6,374 nucleotides of DNA from Methanosarcinales archaeon (lineage in GTDB: Archaea; Halobacteriota; Methanosarcinia; Methanosarcinales; Methanocomedenaceae). The stretch covers positions 1 through 6,374 of the forward strand of contig JAUWTY010000066.1 of the NCBI GenBank assembly GCA_030614485.1, given 5' to 3'. The stretch's first letter is position 1. The number at the start of each line of letters is the position of its first letter. This document shows positions 1 through 5,567 of this stretch, in pieces. Below the pieces are notes generated by a model. That model ran no database searches, was not told the DNA's origin, and saw nothing but the letters and a program-made list of their open reading frames with translations. A program made the position numbers and the translations under genes.

Positions 1-402
1 GGTGAACTCAGGTCAAGCAATGGAACTGCTCCGAGCACCACTTTCTGGGCGAGCAATATCGAAAAAATAGTTGCAGAGGACGCGGCAGTCAGTTTAGCTA
101 ACGTAAATGACATTAAAATTCTGCTACTTGAATCATTTCCGGTCCAGATACACGCTGTTGCAAGCGGCGAACATCCTGATAGTTGTACGAAAGTTGACAA
201 AGTTGCGACGAGGCGTGAAGGAGATACGTTCTTTGCCACCATAACCACAGCCAGACCTGCCGACGCAATGTGTGCACAGGTAATGACGCCATTTGAGGAA
301 ATTGTCGCGCTGGACGTGGTCGGACTGGAAGCAGGCGTTTACACAGTAGATGTCAATGGTGTGCGGGACACGTTCGAACTGCAAACGGATAATATTTTTT
401 GA
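1..402 (+). CDS. C-terminal part of a secreted-type conserved domain protein (5' end outside window)
   Basis: Frame 1 is open from the first base to a TGA at 400-402, giving 133 residues with no start codon needed, so the gene enters from the left edge. No name is known to me, but the pattern is recognisable as a recurrent domain of bacterial and archaeal envelope proteins: LLLESFPVQ, then HPDSCT, then TTARPADAMCAQ, a PFEE segment, and a closing GVYTVDVNGVRDTFEL. The alternating hydrophobic residues suggest a small beta sandwich. The two cysteines (fragment residues 62 and 91) probably form a disulfide, which fits an extracytoplasmic location. The N-terminal signal peptide and any partner domain lie outside the window. 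It converges on ygiQ. ATG codons inside the frame would give only a short fragment, so the partial reading is preferred. The coding call is strong; function is unknown. Confidence 0.8.
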   Translation, partial: GELRSSNGTAPSTTFWASNIEKIVAEDAAVSLANVNDIKILLLESFPVQIHAVASGEHPDSCTKVDKVATRREGDTFFATITTARPADAMCAQVMTPFEEIVALDVVGLEAGVYTVDVNGVRDTFELQTDNIF

Positions 403-443
403 AAAATGACGGCTGATTGGAAATAAACGGTTAATTGCTTATA

Positions 444-583
444 GCGTTCCTCTGTATCCTCCGCGGTTATTTTTCTTGACAGAAAATACAGGATCACAAT
501 CGGGAGACCGATCAGCATACCTGAGTAGTTACTTAATTTCAAACTCTACATCTCTATTTTTTTAAACCGCAAAGTTCGCAAAG
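444..583. repeat. degenerate intergenic repeat-like motifs
   Basis: Two motifs sit in the convergent gap. At 444-466 the minus strand reads CCGCGGAGGATACAGAGGAA followed by CGC. At 568-583 the plus strand has two copies of CGCAAAG spaced nine bases apart (568-574 and 577-583). I recall similar low-complexity motifs as dispersed intergenic repeats in Methanosarcinales and other genomes; this cannot be confirmed from one window. They do not form one clean inverted repeat here. They could be relics of a dispersed element or chance. Confidence 0.3.
557..563 (+). terminator. oligo-T tract, candidate terminator of the left-edge gene
   Basis: Seven consecutive T on the plus strand lie about 155 bases after the TGA of the left-edge gene. 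A shorter T6 run overlaps that stop codon (around 394-399). Archaeal transcripts often end at U-rich tracts without a hairpin, and none is visible here. Position between two converging genes supports the call, but the distance from the stop is long. Confidence 0.35.
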
Positions 584-588
584 CAATG

Positions 589-595
589 AAAAAAA
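589..595 (-). terminator. oligo-T tract, candidate terminator of ygiQ
   Basis: Seven consecutive A on the plus strand (T7 on the minus strand) lie eight bases beyond the TAA of ygiQ. No hairpin precedes them. The closeness to the stop codon fits an archaeal U-tract terminator. Confidence 0.45.
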
Positions 596-602
596 CATCT
601 GA

Positions 603-2414
603 TTAAACTCCCTGCCTACCTTTCCGCCGCACTAGACACCTCCACTCATTCCCAATCAACTCCTCCCGCCCTGCTATCTTCAACCCTTCACGTACCAGCC
701 CGTGATTCCCCTCATCCCTGTACCGCATCAGCGCCCGCTGTGTCTTCTTCTCCCGCCCCTTTGCCACATACACCTCCGCCATGGTAAAAGGGTCAATCCC
801 GGTATAATACATGCACGTAGAAGCCGTCATCGGCGTGGGCGTGAAGTCCTGTACCTGCTCGGTGTACAGGTCATTGTCCCTGATATACTCGGCAAGTTCC
901 ACCATGTCTCCAACAGTGCATCCGGGGTGGCTGGACATGAAATAAGGTATCAGGTATTGTTTCCTGCCAAGTTCTTTATTCACAGCTTCGAACTTCTCCT
1001 TGAACTCTTCGAACACCTCCCTCGAAGGCTTGTGCATTATATCAGTAACATGCGAGGTCACATGTTCGGGTGCCACCTTGAGCTGCCCGCTGACATGGTG
1101 CTCACACAATTCATGAAAATAACCAGAAGAATCGGCCAGCACCAGGTCATACCGTATCCCTGACCCAATGAACACTTTCCTCACGCCTCGAATATCGCGC
1201 AGGCGGCGCAGGAGTTTGACCTGCTGCTCATGGCTGGTGTCAAGGCTCTTGCACATGGGATGGGTGCATATCTTATCGGCACATGCCCCTTTTGTCTCCC
1301 ACACCGGACAGCTCATGCCATACATATTGGCAGTGGGCCCACCCACATCATGCACGATGCCCTTAAAATCGGGCATCCGGGTTATTCGTTCCACTTCCCG
1401 CACCATTGAATCAATGCTCCGGCTCTGAATAATTCGCCCCTGGTGGTGGGTCAGTGCGCAAAAGGAACAGGATGCGAAGCATCCCCTATGACTTACTATC
1501 GAGAATTTGACAGGAGCAAGGGCTGGTATGGGTTTTTTGTAGGACGGATGCGCCAGTCTGGTAAAAGGCAGTTCATACACATGGTCAAGCTCCTGTGTGG
1601 ACAACGGCATAGCAGGACTGTTCTGGATGACTACGGTCTTGGGATGCTGCTGCACCACAGGTCTGCCCCGGATGGGGTCCTGGTTCTGGTAATGGAGTAC
1701 GAACGCTTTAGCATACACTCTCTTGTCCTGCGAAACCTCCACGAAGGACGGCAGTTCAACATACCCCTCATGTTCCATCGCGCGCCATTTCTTCAATTCC
1801 AATTTAATGACCGTGCCCGCGATATCGGTGAGGTCTCGTATTTCCTCACCTTCAGAGAGCCTGCACGCGATTTCAACCACCTGCCGCTCCCCCATGCCGA
1901 ACACCAGCATATCTGCCGGCGCATCGGCCAGGATGGACTGCCGTACTGAATCCGACCAGTAGTCATAATGGGCGAACCGCCGCAGGCTTGCCTCAATGCC
2001 ACCCAGCACAATGGGAGTATCTGGAAAAAGGGCGTGCAGTTTATCGGCATACACGATTGCGGCGCGGTTGGGTCGTAGCCCTCCGGCACCGCCAGGGGAA
2101 TATACGTCATCGTGGCGTTTTTTCAGATTAGCAGTGTAGTTGTTGACCATGGAATCAACATTGCCTGAGGTCACACCAAAGAACAGCCTGGGTTTGCCAA
2201 GTTTCCAGAAATCAGTATCGTTCTTCCAGTCGGGCTGGGTGATGATGCCCACTTTGTAGCCTGCATCCCACAGTACCCGGCCCACCAGTGCAGTGCCGAA
2301 GGAAGGGTGGTCCACATAGGCGTCCCCTGTCACCAGGATGACATCGAATTCCTTGAATCCGAGGGTTTTTGCTTCATCCAGTGAAAGGGGCAGGAAGGGA
2401 GGTTGGTTGTTCAT
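603..2414 (-). CDS. ygiQ: YgiQ family radical SAM protein (UPF0313)
   Basis: A 603-residue member of the YgiQ/UPF0313 family: iron-sulfur radical SAM enzymes that cleave S-adenosylmethionine to a 5'-deoxyadenosyl radical. The substrate is not known for this family. The N-terminal domain (about 20-290) carries family signatures such as VTGDAYVDHPSFG (28-40) and LGGIEASLRRFAHYDYWSDS (137-156). The radical SAM cluster motif is CFASCSFC, a CX3CX2C with C312, C316 and C319. A second cysteine group follows at C369, C378, C383 and C388. The C-terminal part (about 515-600, with STCMYYTGIDPFT) matches the DUF3362 region. E. coli YgiQ is longer (about 740 residues), and the present length is usual for archaea. 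The ATG start at 2414 lacks a clear RBS but places the conserved N-terminus correctly. It appears to be a single-gene unit, richer in G+C than its right-hand neighbours. The protein should be cytoplasmic. Confidence 0.96.
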   Translation of the reverse strand: MNNQPPFLPLSLDEAKTLGFKEFDVILVTGDAYVDHPSFGTALVGRVLWDAGYKVGIITQPDWKNDTDFWKLGKPRLFFGVTSGNVDSMVNNYTANLKKRHDDVYSPGGAGGLRPNRAAIVYADKLHALFPDTPIVLGGIEASLRRFAHYDYWSDSVRQSILADAPADMLVFGMGERQVVEIACRLSEGEEIRDLTDIAGTVIKLELKKWRAMEHEGYVELPSFVEVSQDKRVYAKAFVLHYQNQDPIRGRPVVQQHPKTVVIQNSPAMPLSTQELDHVYELPFTRLAHPSYKKPIPALAPVKFSIVSHRGCFASCSFCALTHHQGRIIQSRSIDSMVREVERITRMPDFKGIVHDVGGPTANMYGMSCPVWETKGACADKICTHPMCKSLDTSHEQQVKLLRRLRDIRGVRKVFIGSGIRYDLVLADSSGYFHELCEHHVSGQLKVAPEHVTSHVTDIMHKPSREVFEEFKEKFEAVNKELGRKQYLIPYFMSSHPGCTVGDMVELAEYIRDNDLYTEQVQDFTPTPMTASTCMYYTGIDPFTMAEVYVAKGREKKTQRALMRYRDEGNHGLVREGLKIAGREELIGNEWRCLVRRKGRQGV

Positions 2415-2450
2415 ATGTGGGTCACGATATTGTATTTGAATGGTAATTGG

Positions 2451-2458
2451 GTTTAAAT
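2451..2458 (-). promoter_or_regulatory. possible TATA-like box of ygiQ
   Basis: On the minus strand an ATTTAAAC element lies about 40 bases before the ygiQ ATG. Transcription would begin near 2428 and leave a short leader. No strong purine-rich BRE is seen in front of it, and an alternative AT-rich tract exists further upstream (2719-2735), so the assignment is weak. Confidence 0.3.
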
Positions 2459-2509
2459 GATATTTAGTGCTGGTCAGAATAAACTATCTGGTGCCATCAG
2501 ACTCCATTA

Positions 2510-2682
2510 GTCATCGGTTAAGGAGTTTGACTGGCTCAATATGTATTGTTTTCCAAAGAACCAATTATTTTTATGATTAACCAATTTAGTTTGAATAGAA
2601 CACAGATGACATGGATTAGACGGATTTATTTTCGTATCCGTGCAATCCGTGTTCTATCACAATATCACTCTTAACCGATGAC
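2510..2682. repeat. nested inverted repeat in the gap upstream of ygiQ
   Basis: The gap 2415-2798 has no convincing gene; this is its main content. Outer arms: GTCATCGGTTAAGGAGT at 2510-2526 and its complement at 2667-2682 (ACTCTTAACCGATGAC), identical but for one extra G. Inner arms: ATAGAACAC (2595-2603) plus GGATTAGACGGAT (2613-2625) against ATCCGTGCAATCCGTGTTCT plus AT (2636-2657). They pair well, with a nine-base insertion in the left arm and mismatches. An 8-base direct repeat AGACTCCA flanks the structure at 2499-2506 and 2692-2699, and AACCAATT occurs twice at 2559-2566 and 2579-2586. No ORF or transposase is inside. It may be a small non-autonomous mobile element, or a structured RNA region. 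Confidence 0.6.
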
Positions 2683-2718
2683 ACATGCATTAGACTCCAG
2701 TAACCATTTCCAGATTGG

Positions 2719-2735
2719 TTTAATATATATATTTT
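2719..2735. promoter_or_regulatory. AT-rich TATA-like tract without an adjacent gene
   Basis: TTTAATATATATATTTT is the strongest TATA-like tract in the window and reads almost the same on both strands. On the minus strand it would start a transcript near 2700, running through the nested inverted repeat towards ygiQ about 290 bases away. On the plus strand it would start an RNA antisense to the end of the 2799-3728 gene. Neither product can be shown from sequence alone. Confidence 0.3.
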
Positions 2736-2795
2736 CTATGCTCTTTCCTTGTATTATCATAGTTTAACACTTCATTTCTCTCTTTTTGAATTGTA

Positions 2796-2818
2796 TGGTC
2801 ATTCAGGCGGTATGACCA
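2796..2818 (-). other. short hairpin over the stop codon of the surface protein gene
   Basis: TGGTCAT (2796-2802) pairs with ATGACCA (2812-2818) around a nine-base loop and covers the TGA at 2799-2801. No T run follows on the minus strand, so this is at best a weak 3'-end structure. Confidence 0.3.
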
Positions 2819-3728
2819 GTTCATCATGTACTAATATCACCGGGTCGAAATGTGGTGGTTCGTACCATATTCCAGACATGTTATACCAATAACCGTACTT
2901 CTCATATGTCCGGCCATTTGATTCAGTCCATTGGTTATACCTTTCATCATACCACGGGTCGTACAATGTGGCTGTGACATTCACCCTGAATATATCACCA
3001 GACATTCCTTTTGCCACATTTTGAACGGGTAAGTAACTTTCATTAGAAGGTTTATTGTGTGCCAGTTCGATGACTGCCATGGGCCTTTTCCTCCAGCTTG
3101 AAAGTGTTGCTATTCCCGACGATCTAAAATGGTAAGTTTTAGTATCGTTTGACATGACATTTCCTGTTTCATCATCCATTATTGTTATTTGCACAGGAAT
3201 ATCGTAATCATTATAGCCAAGCGCTTTATCATTGATGATGTAGCCATATATTTTGTAAATATCACAATTATCAGTAGTTTCTTTTCTGTATGAAAGTTGT
3301 ATCGATAGCTCTGGTCGTTGTGGAACTGGAACAGTGACGTTAACCGAACCAGTATCAATAAGCTGCCCATTCTGATATACATTCACCTTTACATTATGCG
3401 TGCCTGTCACCAGGTAACCGAGGAAAACATGTTCCGTTTTATTACCAGGAAGGAGGGTAAGTTTGCCATACGGGTTTTGTGGATTGATATATTTAGCACT
3501 GGTCCCATTTTCACTAATAAAGGCATTCTCAATCTCAATGCTGACGTTAACCGGAGTTAGTGCACTATTCCGAAGGGTAACGGTCAACTCGCCAGATTCT
3601 CTCAGTCCGAGATAATGTGGTGCGTCCAATTTTACAATTTTCACATCATCCGTTGGGTAATAATAAATTAGACCGATGGCAGCAATCAATATTACAACGG
3701 CAGCGGAAATTACATATTCTTTTCTCAT
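2799..3728 (-). CDS. signal-anchored extracytoplasmic protein with an N-terminal Ig-like (CARDB-like) domain
   Basis: A 309-residue protein I cannot name. Residues 1-24 form a basic N-terminus and one hydrophobic helix (MRKEYVISAAVVILIAAIGL), so it is anchored in or exported across the membrane. Residues about 30-135 alternate hydrophobic positions as in CARDB-type beta sandwiches (LRESGELTVTLRN, LLPGNKTEHVFLGYL, VTGTHNVKVNVYQNGQ). The rest is a second beta-rich region ending in a segment crowded with Trp and Tyr (about 256-292). Eight N-glycosylation sequons (N61, N74, N96, N130, N194, N229, N250, N283) fit a surface-exposed archaeal protein. There is a single cysteine (C155). The ATG overlaps the stop of the upstream regulator gene as ATGA (3725-3728). 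A strong RBS, GAGGTG (3736-3741), sits seven bases ahead, so the start is secure and translation is probably coupled. Function is unknown. Confidence 0.85.
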   Translation of the reverse strand: MRKEYVISAAVVILIAAIGLIYYYPTDDVKIVKLDAPHYLGLRESGELTVTLRNSALTPVNVSIEIENAFISENGTSAKYINPQNPYGKLTLLPGNKTEHVFLGYLVTGTHNVKVNVYQNGQLIDTGSVNVTVPVPQRPELSIQLSYRKETTDNCDIYKIYGYIINDKALGYNDYDIPVQITIMDDETGNVMSNDTKTYHFRSSGIATLSSWRKRPMAVIELAHNKPSNESYLPVQNVAKGMSGDIFRVNVTATLYDPWYDERYNQWTESNGRTYEKYGYWYNMSGIWYEPPHFDPVILVHDELVIPPE

Positions 3729-4294
3729 TTCTTTTCACCTCTGATATCGTCTGCCAGAGAGATGCGATTGGTGAGGCCGTATTTATTCTTGGTTACAATG
3801 CCGCGCCGCTCAAGGTTCATCAGGATTCGCGAGACCTTGGCCTTCGAAAAATCAAGAGAGTTTACAAGTTCGTTCTGGAGAATATCCCCGCCATTTTCCA
3901 CCATGATTGAAACAGCTTTTTTTTCATCTCCTTCAAGAGCACGCAGGATTACGTTAATCTGTTCAGAGTTCTGTGGTTTTGAGTCAGGGTCAGGCGCTAT
4001 TTTCCCGGGAATATTGCTCAATACATGCCCAATCTGGGGAATGTTAAGACAAAATAGTATCTGGGATACTGCCACTCCACCGACTAGTCCTATCACAAGC
4101 AGCATATAAGCATCTTTTGTGGTGTAAGAATAGGGAATTTCAATGACCTTGAAGGTGTCACCTTCAAGCTGTATCACCACCGGCGCGCTTACAAGCAGCA
4201 TGTTGATTGCAACTATACTCAACAGGATAAACACTGCAAATGACAGTATCAGTCTTGTACGGCACGTCATCAATCGTATTAATCTATCTGGCAT
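3725..4294 (-). CDS. membrane-anchored winged-helix transcriptional regulator
   Basis: A 189-residue protein with two transmembrane helices followed by a DNA-binding domain. Helix one spans about 13-36 and helix two about 61-83. The 25-residue loop between them (LEGDTFKVIEIPYSYTTKD) would face outside if the wHTH is cytoplasmic. A Pro/Asp/Ser-rich linker (about 96-111) leads to a winged helix at about 112-182. The recognition helix region is FSKAKVSRILMNLERRG (149-165), followed by a wing (IVTKNKYGLTN). The fold resembles MarR/ArsR-like wHTH domains found behind membrane segments in many Methanosarcinales proteins. The ATG at 4294 lacks an RBS but lies about 30 bases downstream of a TATA-like box, consistent with a near-leaderless mRNA. 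An in-frame ATG at codon 9 is an alternative. Its stop overlaps the start of the surface protein gene, so the two form one unit. Target genes are unknown. Confidence 0.88.
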   Translation of the reverse strand: MPDRLIRLMTCRTRLILSFAVFILLSIVAINMLLVSAPVVIQLEGDTFKVIEIPYSYTTKDAYMLLVIGLVGGVAVSQILFCLNIPQIGHVLSNIPGKIAPDPDSKPQNSEQINVILRALEGDEKKAVSIMVENGGDILQNELVNSLDFSKAKVSRILMNLERRGIVTKNKYGLTNRISLADDIRGEKK

Positions 4295-4322
4295 ACGAAA
4301 AGATTATTGATTGAAACGAATG

Positions 4323-4333
4323 TTATAATTAAA
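4323..4333 (-). promoter_or_regulatory. TATA-like box of the regulator/surface-protein operon
   Basis: TTTAATTATAA on the minus strand is centred about 33 bases before the ATG at 4294. That predicts a start near 4300 and a leader of only a few bases, which matches the absence of a Shine-Dalgarno site. Confidence 0.5.
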
Positions 4334-4384
4334 GTATGACGACAGGCAAAAAGGTATCAGATTTTTGAAACCACAGCCTATCAG

Positions 4385-4409
4385 TGCTGGAAAATCAATC
4401 AAGCCAGCA
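4385..4409 (-). other. small hairpin over the end of the 35-codon ORF
   Basis: TGCTGG (4385-4390) pairs with CCAGCA (4404-4409) around 13 bases and covers the TGA of the small ORF. On the minus strand a T5 run follows about 33 bases later (4348-4352). It may mark the 3' end of the right-hand operon, weakly supported. Confidence 0.25.
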
Positions 4410-4506
4410 TGAATCCTATTTCATAATATTCGCCATACACTTTTACATTACATGAACCTTTTTTATCTAAAAATCCATCGATTTTATACCATTTATCAGG
4501 TTTCAC
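4399..4506 (-). CDS. possible 35-residue small protein or C-terminal gene remnant
   Basis: A short GTG-initiated frame reading VKPDKWYKIDGFLDKKGSCN and ending NVKVYGEYYEIGFMLA. Its composition looks protein-like: alternating beta-strand residues and aromatic positions. A GGAAGG motif lies eight bases before the GTG, a reasonable RBS. The frame stays open for ten more codons upstream (with ATA but no standard start) before a TAA. It lies 55 bases beyond the PLDc_N gene, so it could be the last member of that operon. Alternatively it is the tail of a decayed gene. No family is recognised, and at this length chance cannot be excluded. Confidence 0.35.
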   Translation of the reverse strand: MKPDKWYKIDGFLDKKGSCNVKVYGEYYEIGFMLA

Positions 4507-4561
4507 CTTGATAACCTTCCGGCTTATTATTGCATTTTAAATTTGTAAGTATTTTGGGCTG

Positions 4562-4882
4562 TCATCGTGGACATCTCTTGAAAACTAGATAATAATATAA
4601 CACTGCGCCAAAGAAATGTACGAATATTATAACAATGACCCATATCAGTTTATCAAAGTCGCTACGGTTCGGGTATAGCTGGGTAGGCCTTTGCAGGCAG
4701 TCGATCAGCATCGATAACCAGAAAGCAAAAACAGAAACGATAAAAAAGATATAGATACTGGTTGCTAATAACGCTGTTATCATAGATATCGTATCCATAG
4801 ATGCAGGCACATTAAGGCCTAATATCATCAATAATATCAACGAAACCAGTGCTGTTATTCCAGTCCAATAACTTATCTTCAT
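4562..4882 (-). CDS. small three-helix membrane protein with a PLDc_N-like domain
   Basis: A 106-residue integral membrane protein. Helices lie at about 7-24, 36-60 and 78-100. The last two, with the loop between them, match the PLDc_N pattern (phospholipase D-nuclease N-terminal domain, PF13396): FWLSMLIDCLQRP (54-66), a hydrophilic turn, then DKLIWVIVIIFVHFFGAVLY (77-96) and a YYLVFKR end. No HKD catalytic motif is present, so it is a stand-alone PLDc_N-type membrane segment, not a phospholipase. Such free-standing domains are common in bacteria and archaea, and their role is not established. The ATG at 4882 is preceded by AGGA eight bases upstream. It starts 25 bases after the stop of the upstream gene on the same strand, so co-transcription is likely. 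Confidence 0.85.
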   Translation of the reverse strand: MKISYWTGITALVSLILLMILGLNVPASMDTISMITALLATSIYIFFIVSVFAFWLSMLIDCLQRPTQLYPNRSDFDKLIWVIVIIFVHFFGAVLYYYLVFKRCPR

Positions 4883-4890
4883 ATTTTAAA

Positions 4891-4894
4891 TCCT
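4891..4894 (-). promoter_or_regulatory. ribosome binding site of the PLDc_N-like gene
   Basis: AGGA on the minus strand (within GCAGGATTTAAAATATG) lies eight bases before the ATG at 4882. It supports that start and internal translation initiation in the operon. Confidence 0.5.
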
Positions 4895-4907
4895 GCTTCA
4901 TTTATTG

Positions 4908-5513
4908 TTATTTTCTAAACCTTACAGCTAAAACAGCACCAAAAAACGCTAACAACATCCCATTCACCCCAATGAAAGGGATTTCATTCATCCCGGTAGG
5001 TTTTGCATTATCTTTCTCCAAAGAATCCAGATGTTCAATATCATATCCTTCCATATCATTTCTGGTTTGGTAGAGCGTCAGATTGAGAGTCTCGTTCAAC
5101 TGTCCAGGGGTCACAACGTCAATCCAGACCCGTGCCAATTCCCCTTGTTTCACGTGTCTGTACTTAACAGAATCAAAATATAGTATTTTTACTACTGTAT
5201 TACTGGTCATGTTTGTACTGCTTTTCTCCACATTGTTCACTTTCAATTCAAAATAGTTATCAAATTGATATGAAATAGGAGCTATCGGGTCTTGTGCCAG
5301 GAAATTCACTTCATGGTAAGTGTTGTTCACTTCAATATTGGTTGTATTCCTGTTTTCCAACAGGTCATGGAGAACAGTATCATCGAACGAATGGAACTCT
5401 ACTTGTCCGCTTCTCCCCCAGGATTCCTGTCGAATATTTGAAATGGCCTGTTCAAGATAAGGATACCTCTCCCGATTTGATATTGTGATAAAATTATCTG
5501 GTCGATTTTCCAC
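4908..5513 (-). CDS. C-terminal half of a split envelope protein, with membrane tail
   Basis: Taken alone this is a 201-residue ORF starting at a GTG (5513), but it has no signal peptide and no good RBS (AGGA sits almost against the GTG). The frame is open a further 18 codons upstream (KWDRDLSNFNYAAIYVQE) up to the TAA ending the previous ORF, so the GTG is probably an internal valine. The middle (about 85-150) is beta-rich. Five sequons (N56, N63, N101, N140, N144) indicate an extracytoplasmic location. The end, NEIPFIGVNGMLLAFFGAVL followed by AVRFRK, is a membrane helix with a basic tail. It resembles archaeal C-terminal sorting tails such as PGF-CTERM, though no PGF is present. Without an N-terminal signal the product could not be exported normally. 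I read it as the second half of the gene that begins at 6059. Confidence 0.6.
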   Translation of the reverse strand: MENRPDNFITISNRERYPYLEQAISNIRQESWGRSGQVEFHSFDDTVLHDLLENRNTTNIEVNNTYHEVNFLAQDPIAPISYQFDNYFELKVNNVEKSSTNMTSNTVVKILYFDSVKYRHVKQGELARVWIDVVTPGQLNETLNLTLYQTRNDMEGYDIEHLDSLEKDNAKPTGMNEIPFIGVNGMLLAFFGAVLAVRFRK

Positions 5514-5567
5514 TTCCTGAACATATATAGCAGCATAATTGAAGTTACTCAGATCACGATCCCATTT

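Noticed and set aside
133..384. 83-residue minus-strand ORF
   Set aside because: It is the antisense of the plus-strand frame 1, which is open from the edge and has a recognisable domain pattern.
339..542. 67-residue minus-strand ORF with a hydrophobic stretch (NYSGMLIGLPIVILYFLSRK)
   Set aside because: It begins at TTG, overlaps the end of the plus-strand left-edge gene, and its second half is made of the repeat-like purine-rich motif. There is no RBS. The hydrophobic segment could be a relic of a membrane protein but cannot be supported.
702..2110. Several long ORFs on the plus strand and one in another minus frame inside ygiQ
   Set aside because: They lie wholly inside the well-supported ygiQ gene and have the Arg/Ser/His-rich composition of frame shadows.
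2510..2682. CRISPR repeat unit
   Set aside because: The arms are inverted and unequal, with no regularly spaced direct repeats or spacers.
2415..2798. tRNA or other structured RNA gene in the gap
   Set aside because: The nested palindrome lacks a cloverleaf, T-loop (GTTCRA) or CCA-type end, and no conserved riboswitch core was recognised.
3185..4109. ORFs antisense to or out of frame with the surface protein and regulator genes
   Set aside because: Overlap with two genes that have domain structure, an RBS and an ATGA junction; no independent coding signal.
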